NCBI RefSeq assembly: GCF_001656295.1
Contig: NZ_LXHE01000006.1
Coordinates: forward strand, 51,605-115,604
Length of the DNA stretch: 64,000 nucleotides
Reading direction: 5' to 3'
Source of the DNA: Moraxella catarrhalis
Lineage (GTDB): Bacteria > Pseudomonadota > Gammaproteobacteria > Pseudomonadales > Moraxellaceae
Part shown: in pieces, positions 59,222 through 64,000 of the stretch
Numbering within the stretch: position 1 is the first letter of the stretch
Layout: each line of letters opens with the position of its first letter
Position numbers and translations under genes: made by a program
The notes under the pieces: model-generated
What the model was told of the DNA's origin: nothing
Seen by the model: the letters and a program-made list of their open reading frames with translations, nothing else
Databases searched by the model: none

Positions 59222-59693
59222 ATTTAATGGACAAACCAAAACTAATTCAACAATAGATCAGAACATGACCGAAAACAGGACAGAAAAAGGTATTAGTAGA
59301 AATATTATGCTAGTATCTTCTGGGAGTTCTGAGATGTCAGGCGCAGTAGAAGTTGGAAAGAGTCAAGAAATTAACACTAATACAGGTTGGACTACCAGTA
59401 TATCTTTAGATCATGTTGGCAAATTAGATCATGATATTATGGAATTTAGAATGAAGCAGCCCGAGGAGTATGACAAAGCATATCAAGAAGCAGCTAAAAA
59501 TTTAGGTATAGACCCACAACAAGATTATTTGCAATTAGAAAGTACGGATAGGCTGAATATGCGAGATGCTTTAAATCCAATCGCTATGCAGAAAAACCAA
59601 ACATATCTCGGACAATCCAAACCTACAAATGGACTGCCGCAGAACATCGGTGATGTGGCGGCGAAACATTTAAAAAAAATAATAATGAAATAG
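59222..59693 (+). pseudogene. Truncated conjugation/plasmid-type protein, middle fragment
   Basis: A reading frame is open from the last CRISPR repeat through 59693 without a stop, and its codons 5' of the first ATG (59265) look coding (FNGQTKTNSTIDQN). So the 5' part of a larger gene has been lost at the array boundary. The protein is hydrophilic and not confidently recognised; its placement before a lytic transglycosylase end suggests a TraG-like conjugation protein. Adding one A in the 8-base poly-A tract (59672-59679) moves it into the next frame (NNNEIEMHYQDAIQDSN). Confidence 0.6.
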
Positions 59694-60252
59694 AGATGCA
59701 CTATCAAGACGCTATACAGGATTCCAATTTTCAGCCCCCAAAGAAGTAACGGCTCCCGCAACTGGTACGCTAAATAGCACTGCAACACAGAAACAAGTAG
59801 TCCGATCGAATAGAGAAAATCTAAGTACTGTAATGCAGCAACGTATCAATCAGTGGGAGCCGATAGCAGACCAAGTGTATAAGGAAATGAATGTATCGCC
59901 TGAGTTAATACCTTATCTCAAAGCCCAAATTCATCAAGAGTCGGCCTGGAACCCAAATGCTGTTTCTTCAGCTGGAGCAAGGGGTTTAACGCAATTCATG
60001 CCAGGGACTGCTAGAGAATTTAACGTACAAACAGGTCAATCAAGTCAAGCGGTTAGATCTCAGATTAGAGGTCAAGTGCTTTATATGAATTATCTACTTA
60101 AAATGTTTAATGGCGATATTACCCAAGCATTGCAGGCGTACAACTGGGGGCAGGGAAATTTACGTGAGCACTTAAAAGGTAAAAAATCTATGCCAAAAGA
60201 GACGCGAGATTATGTACCTAAAATTCAAAAATGGGTAGCCTATTACCGTTAA
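59694..60252 (+). pseudogene. Lytic transglycosylase domain, 3' part of the broken gene
   Basis: The open part from 59833 encodes about 139 residues of an SLT domain: catalytic Glu in HQESAWNPNA, GLTQFMPGTA, and AYNWGQGN. Upstream codons continue the same protein (KEVTAPATGTLNST) when one C is added to a 5-base C tract at 59735-59739. Together with the preceding fragment this restores one protein with two single-base losses. It cuts peptidoglycan strands in conjugation or phage entry systems. The LT domain itself looks intact, so it could still be translated from an internal start. Confidence 0.72.
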
Positions 60253-60284
60253 AATCAATGCCAGCTTTTGGCTGGCATTGATTT
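60252..60284. terminator. Bidirectional terminator
   Basis: AAATCAATGCCAGC / GCTGGCATTGATTT perfect stem with short loop between convergent genes. Confidence 0.8.
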
Positions 60285-60537
60285 ACTTTTTTTCAATAAT
60301 AATCAACCAAAGCCTTCCCGTAAATTCACTTGAAATTACACGGTAACCATGGCTATAAATCTCATCAATAGATAAAGGTGCGCCATTTGATAGGTTTTTA
60401 CATTGCCACTTAGCATCAATGGTTGTATTGTATGTGAAACATAAGTCAGCTTGCACGGCATTTGATCCCAAAGCACTTGTAGAAGTTGCAACCAATCCCG
60501 CTGAAATTAAGGCTGAAAGTATAATTTTTTTAAACAT
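60283..60537 (-). CDS. Small exported protein of unknown function
   Basis: About 84 residues from ATG 60537 (MFKKIILSALISAGLVATS). A signal peptide is followed by a small domain with two cysteines (DLCFTYN, WQCKNL) that could form a disulfide. I do not recognise the family. It is convergent with the transglycosylase fragment and looks like accessory cargo, possibly surface exclusion or a lysozyme-inhibitor-like protein, but no evidence separates these. Confidence 0.55.
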   Translation of the reverse strand: MFKKIILSALISAGLVATSTSALGSNAVQADLCFTYNTTIDAKWQCKNLSNGAPLSIDEIYSHGYRVISSEFTGRLWLIIIEKK

Positions 60538-60641
60538 TTTTTCATCCATCTTAGAAATATTACATATTTATCAACAATAAATATGTAGATAATTTTAAAC
60601 CAAAACCCTTTATTTTTCTAGCAAAAAAAGAGGTAGGAGTT

Positions 60642-61165
60642 ATGTCAATTACCGACAATTTAATAGAAATCGTCCATGATGAAATGACGGTCCAAAATGT
60701 CAGTAAAGATTTAGCACCTGGTATTAAATCGAAAGAAGATGAACCAGATAAAGCTAACAGTAATAATGAGAACATCGATACTGCCATTCAAAATCAGCAT
60801 ACACAGGCTCAAAATGAAAGTCTATCAGATAGGGCAAATCAAGCTCTTGAAAATAGAGAAAGCATTCAGCATGAACTACCCGAGATTTCAAATTTAATTT
60901 TGAGAAATGGGAGTAAATTTGATAATGCGCAAACAGGCGACTTGGTTTATAAAGATGGTGATAAAGCCATTGTCCAAATTGGAAAAATATTGGCTTAAGT
61001 TACGATGCTGAGAATTTTAAAAACATTGAGCTTGGCGAAAGAGTTACGATCTTTATGGTGCATGATGAGCATAGGATTATGGCTGCTGCTGAATATGAAA
61101 GACAGCAACAAGGCCACGATCTTTCTGGTGATAGGGCGGTTGAATTGGATAATGAAATGAGTTAA
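60642..61165 (+). pseudogene. KfrB-domain-like plasmid protein, frameshifted
   Basis: The first 118 codons end early. Adding one A to the AAAAA tract at about 60981-60985 extends the frame to 61165 and gives GLSYDAENF and IELGERVTIFMVHDEHRIM, resembling a KfrB-type domain (GxLVYKDGDKAIVQIGKN). The N-terminal half is polar and low in complexity. Such domains are common on plasmids and conjugative elements. Assignment is moderate only. Confidence 0.5.
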
Positions 61166-61228
61166 TCATTTGCTTTATCCCAATTTTTTTACAACAGAGG
61201 CTATAGGCGATTTTTTCTACTAATTTTA

Positions 61229-61492
61229 ATGCTTATTGGTGCATCAGCACAAGCACAGCAATATGTTATCAATCCACCCAAGTCTTTAGATATTCGGGCG
61301 CCAGATGGTGATACGATCAGTTTTCGTTCTCAAGGTGAAACTGTTCGTGTACGATTGGTCGGTATCGATGCGCAAGAAAGCAAGCAAGCCTACGGTCGAG
61401 AAAGCGGCAGCAACTTAAGAAGCTGCATTAATAGCGGTGAAACAATTCAAGTTTACTACAGCAAAAAAAAGATCAGTATGGCAGACTTTTAG
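61229..61492 (+). pseudogene. Thermonuclease (SNase-like) remnant
   Basis: An N-terminal signal-like segment (MLIGASAQAQQ) precedes the SNase core: ICDGDTIS-like PDGDTISFRSQG, VRVRLVGIDAQESKQAYG (short: VRLVGIDAQESKQAYG) with the catalytic Arg/Glu area. The frame ends after an 8-A tract (about 61463-61470); adding one A restores KKDQYGRLLGK, and a further base is needed for VVVDGWDCN. The 3' half is degenerate and contains no intact domain. Probably nonfunctional. Confidence 0.7.
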
Positions 61493-61582
61493 GTAAGTTG
61501 TAGTTGACGGGTGGGATTGTAATCTCTATTTCCAAATAATTTGCGTCGACGCAAACGCAGAATTTCAATGGGATATATTGAC

Positions 61583-61634
61583 CAATGATACTGTTAATGA
61601 TACTATTAGAAGTATCATTAACAAACATTATAAT
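61583..61634 (+). promoter_or_regulatory. Palindromic operator/promoter of the Phd-RelE pair
   Basis: Repeated half-sites AATGATACT at about 61583 and 61596, and an exact 12-bp inverted repeat GTTAATGATACT / AGTATCATTAAC (61593-61604 and 61611-61622). TATAAT lies at 61629-61634. Such repeated half-sites overlapping a promoter are typical of toxin-antitoxin autoregulation. It lies 110 bp before the antitoxin start. Confidence 0.5.
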
Positions 61635-61744
61635 AATACCATGGATAACTTACTCACCCATTGTGAAACCCAAGCAATGTGTCGGTGTTCTTAGTTACAA
61701 GACTAAGCAGTCCATTGTTTAATGAGCCCTAGGAGAACCAAATT

Positions 61745-61993
61745 ATGCTCAACACCATCTACAGCAAATACATTGCAAGCATCAGCGAGTTTAAAAAAAG
61801 CCCAATGGATGCTTTGAAAAATGCCAACGGTGAAACTGTTGCTGTTCTTAATCGTAATGAGCCAGCCTTTTATTGTGTTCCAGCCGCACGATATGAAGAT
61901 TTGATCGACCTCATCGAAGATCTAGAACTTGCTCAAATTGCAGAGGAGCGAAAAAATGAACCTAGAATTCGGGTAAATATTGATGAGCTATAA
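61745..61993 (+). CDS. Phd/YefM-type antitoxin
   Basis: 82 residues with the Phd/YefM fold: N-terminal DNA-binding part (MLNTIYSKYIASISEFKKSP), NGETVAVLNRNEPAFYCV, and an acidic C-terminal tail that would wrap the toxin. Overlaps the toxin gene by 11 bp. First gene of the pair. Confidence 0.88.
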   Translation: MLNTIYSKYIASISEFKKSPMDALKNANGETVAVLNRNEPAFYCVPAARYEDLIDLIEDLELAQIAEERKNEPRIRVNIDEL

Positions 61994-62276
61994 CCTAAGC
62001 TTTACAGAGTCTGCAAAAAAAGAATATGATAAATTAGATAGCAATATTCGTGATCAGTTTAAAAAGAAACTTAAGCAAATTTTGGAAAATCCAAAAATTC
62101 CAAAAAATAAACTTAGGGGTTCAAACACCAAAGATCGTTATAAAATTAAGTTGCGATCTGCTGGTTATCGTTTGCTTTACGAAGTCATCGATAATGAAGT
62201 GGTCGTACTTGTTATTGCCATTGGTAAACGAGACAGTATATATAAAATACTTAATAGCAATTTGAGCATGTCTTAA
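61983..62276 (+). CDS. RelE/StbE-type toxin
   Basis: 97 residues with the RelE/ParE fold: SYNLSFTESAKKEYDKLD, KKLKQILENP, LRSAGYRLLYEV and VVVLVIAIGKRDS. Likely a ribosome-dependent mRNA interferase. I start at ATG 61983; a TTG one codon earlier is also open. Its 3' end is part of an 87-bp repeat copied at 63058. Confidence 0.88.
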   Translation: MSYNLSFTESAKKEYDKLDSNIRDQFKKKLKQILENPKIPKNKLRGSNTKDRYKIKLRSAGYRLLYEVIDNEVVVLVIAIGKRDSIYKILNSNLSMS

Positions 62277-62339
62277 AAACGCTGAAAATAATACCTCGGT
62301 AATTTGGTCTTGTCAAATAGCGAATTATTTTCTCAAAAA
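62253..62339 (+). repeat. 87-bp direct repeat, copy 1
   Basis: Starts inside the RelE-like gene 3' end (AATAGCAATTTGAGCATG) and runs into the spacer. Copy 2 is at 63058-63144 and differs at only 2 positions (TG versus CA). It flanks the DinJ/YafQ segment. Confidence 0.9.
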
Positions 62340-62425
62340 CAGTTGAATTTGAAATTTTTAGCTTGATTTTGCCCCAAAATAGCTTTACAATGCAATTAAA
62401 TTTATGTGCAATGTGAGCCTAAATT

Positions 62426-62713
62426 ATGACAACTTCAAATCTAAATATCCGCATTGATGACGATTTAAAGAACCAAGCAAAGGTAATTTTGGACGGTTAC
62501 GGCATTTCGCCAAGCCAAGCGGTCAAAATGCTGTTTTTGGAACTTGTTGCCACTCGTAAATTCCCCCTAAGCCTAAGCTATCAAGCCGACTATCAGCCAA
62601 ATGCTAAAACCATTTCGGCAATGTATGAGCTAGACAATGGCGGTGGTACGCCATATGCCAATCTTGATGAACTTTTGGCGGAGCATGGTCATGTTACAAA
62701 TCAAGACCAGTAA
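62426..62713 (+). CDS. dinJ: DinJ/RelB-type antitoxin
   Basis: 95 residues. Ribbon-helix-helix N-terminus SNLNIRIDDDLKNQAKVILDGYGIS (short: LNIRIDDDLKNQAKV) and an acidic tail. It binds DNA as a dimer and neutralises a YafQ-type toxin. Stops 23 bp inside the toxin gene. Confidence 0.87.
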   Translation: MTTSNLNIRIDDDLKNQAKVILDGYGISPSQAVKMLFLELVATRKFPLSLSYQADYQPNAKTISAMYELDNGGGTPYANLDELLAEHGHVTNQDQ

Positions 62714-62948
62714 AGACTTTGACCGTGATATCCGTAAAATCAAGCTAACAACAAACTTGGTTGAAGTTTTGACCTGTCTTAGTCGCAGTGAGGCACTGCC
62801 AGCCAAATATAAAGACCATGCACTGACTGGCAATTGGCAAGGTTGGCGTGATTGCCATGTGGCTAATGATTTGGTGTTGATTTAACGAAGTGATGGCGAA
62901 ATATTGTACTTGGCTCGTCTAAATTCTCATTCAGAAATTTTTGGCTAA
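62691..62948 (+). pseudogene. yafQ: YafQ-type toxin with an in-frame stop
   Basis: MLQIKTSKDFDRDIRKIKLTT then LTGNWQGWRDCHVANDLVLI, followed by TAA at 62883-62885. Codons after the stop still encode RSDGEILYLARLNSHSEIFG, the family's C-terminus with the catalytic His. A TAT-to-TAA change would account for it. The 62691 ATG overlaps dinJ. The truncated protein lacks the catalytic histidine and should be inactive, leaving the antitoxin without a partner. Confidence 0.78.
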
Positions 62949-63057
62949 TCTAAATCTACCGCCCAAAACCAAAGCCCTTGCTACCTGCTAGGGCTTTTTG
63001 TTGTTCTGCAACAAGGTCATTGACAAATATTTTTTGTCATGAATTCAAAATTCATTG

Positions 63058-63144
63058 AATAGCAATTTGAGCATGTCTTAAAAACGCTGAAAATAATACC
63101 TCGGTAATTTGGTCTCATCAAATAGCGAATTATTTTCTCAAAAA
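63058..63144 (+). repeat. 87-bp direct repeat, copy 2
   Basis: Second copy of the segment at 62253-62339; contains a duplicated RelE gene tail but no complete gene. The gap 62949-63297 otherwise holds no gene. Confidence 0.9.
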
Positions 63145-63205
63145 TATTAGTTTTTAAGAATGAGCATGATATTTTATATTAACCCATATTTTTCAAACCC
63201 TATTA

Positions 63206-64000
63206 GGGCGTGTTGAACATTGAGAAAGAAAATTTTGCCAAAAAAAATAGCGAGATAGTACACTTTAAGCTCTGAACCAAAAAGAGAACTACTCGCTATG
63301 ACTAAGCCCAAACTCATGCTAAATGATAAGCGCTAAATGATAAGCAATGGAAAAGACTTAAACCCATTCTACTTGAAATTGGATTGTATGACAAACCCAA
63401 CTTACAAAAGACAGTAGAAGGTGTATTGTATCGAATGCAATTAGGCTTACCATGGCGAGACCTACCCAGATATTTTTAGAAACACAATACAGTTTACAAA
63501 GCCTTCAACCGTTGGTCAGCCAATAACAAGCTCATTTTACTGTTTAACAAAGTAATAAACCAACCAGACATGGAATGGGTCTTTATTGATGGTAGCCACA
63601 TCAAAGCCCATCAACATAGCAGTGGAGCAAACCCTAAAGACCAAGCGATTGCTAAAAGTCATGGGGGTAATACAACTAAAATACATTTAGCCGTTGATGC
63701 TCATGGTAATCCAATGACCTTTATCATCACTGATGGCACAACCCATGACATCAAAATGGCAAAAGACTTGATAGATAAAGTTGATTTAAGCAATGTTGTC
63801 ATGCTAAGTACTGATAAAGGCTATGATTCACAGGATTTTCGTGCGTATGTTGAAAAAAAACGCATGCAAACATTCCACGAAAATCAAATAGTAAGCAATC
63901 CAATGACCATATGGACTGGTATTTATATAAGTTTCGACATTTAGTCGAAAACGCTTTTTGCAAAATTAGAACTTACGCACTATCTAACAACAGCATGATA
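63206..64000 (+). mobile_element. IS5-family element (IS427-like), truncated by window end
   Basis: Left end at about 63206, beginning GGGCGTGTTGAACATTG, a typical IS5/IS427-type terminus preceded by TTA, a possible target duplication. The element carries a DDE transposase reading frame with several lesions. The right end is not in the window. Confidence 0.7.
63298..64000 (+). pseudogene. IS5-type DDE transposase, broken
   Basis: Recognisable parts are LNDKQWKRLKPILLEIGLYD (after removing the duplication), VFIDGSHIKAHQHSSGA with the first catalytic Asp, and LSTDKGYDSQDFRAYVEKK with the second. Lesions: a 14-bp tandem duplication (GCTAAATGATAAGC at 63318 and 63332), a TAG at about 63476 where GGA would be expected (PRYF|KHNTVYK), and a frameshift in an 8-A tract at 63853 before NIPRKSNSKQSNDH. 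Not functional as read. Confidence 0.8.

Noticed and set aside
60550..60557. CTTAGAAA, the exact CRISPR handle octamer, near a small exported-protein gene
   Set aside because: No hairpin or repeat-like sequence lies directly before it, so it is a chance match.

Overview
The window is a chromosomal segment of a gammaproteobacterium, most likely Moraxellaceae (Moraxella/Psychrobacter-like). This rests on the divergent gltA and sdhCDAB arrangement, the protein sequences of the housekeeping genes, moderate G+C with AT-rich spacers, and a type I-F CRISPR-Cas locus. The genus is inferred from gene content and style, not from a database search.

Positions 1-39.6 kb are a dense core region. It runs sdhCDAB (minus) / gltA, a DUF305 lipoprotein, tex, an ompR response regulator with no kinase beside it, a COG0523 GTPase, sstT, an RraA-like protein, an RluA-type pseudouridine synthase coupled to a DksA-type zinc finger protein, a candidate small RNA at about 14.2 kb, a YigZ/IMPACT protein, an RsuA-type synthase, a DsbC-like protein, dnaJ, a bile-acid/sodium symporter family protein, a cystathionine beta-lyase-like enzyme, dapB, hydrolases, and a yheT / J-domain / yheS group. 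An operon at 28.5-34.3 kb holds an acyl-CoA-dehydrogenase-like flavoprotein, a rubredoxin-FAD reductase and a nitrate/sulfonate-type ABC transporter. Then come erpA, gshA, dsbB, mpl, a thioesterase and yggX.

Positions 39.7-59.2 kb are a defence island. It is a complete type I-F CRISPR-Cas system (cas1, cas2-3, csy1-csy4, 25 repeats) whose cas genes are split between cas2-3 and csy1 by about 9.4 kb. The insert carries a type I restriction-modification system (hsdM, hsdS, hsdR), an Xre/ImmA-PIN module and a YgjP-like metallopeptidase, all on the minus strand. csy1-4 now lie only 41 bp downstream of this block with no visible terminator.

The most interesting element is in the 233 bp between cas2-3 and hsdM. 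A solitary crRNA-like gene on the plus strand (53029-53097) has two degenerate I-F repeats. Both keep their 5-bp stems through compensatory changes, the first keeps the exact 8-nt 5' handle, and a TATAAT box sits 3 nt upstream, mirroring the leader-repeat junction of the real array. Its first 11 spacer nucleotides match 52986-52996 exactly, and the I-F PAM (CC) sits directly 5'. That site abuts a candidate promoter of hsdM and, by read-through, of the whole hsd-csy operon. The natural model is a truncated-guide Csy complex that represses its own operon and the restriction system. This resembles the CreA/CreR-type crRNA-like regulators known from other CRISPR subtypes, but here it links CRISPR to a restriction island.

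Positions 59.2-64.0 kb are a decaying mobile region. The array abuts a truncated plasmid/conjugation-type gene with a lytic transglycosylase end. Remnants of a KfrB-like protein and a thermonuclease follow, then a Phd/RelE toxin-antitoxin pair, a DinJ/YafQ pair with a truncated toxin framed by an 87-bp direct repeat, and a broken IS5-family element running off the window.
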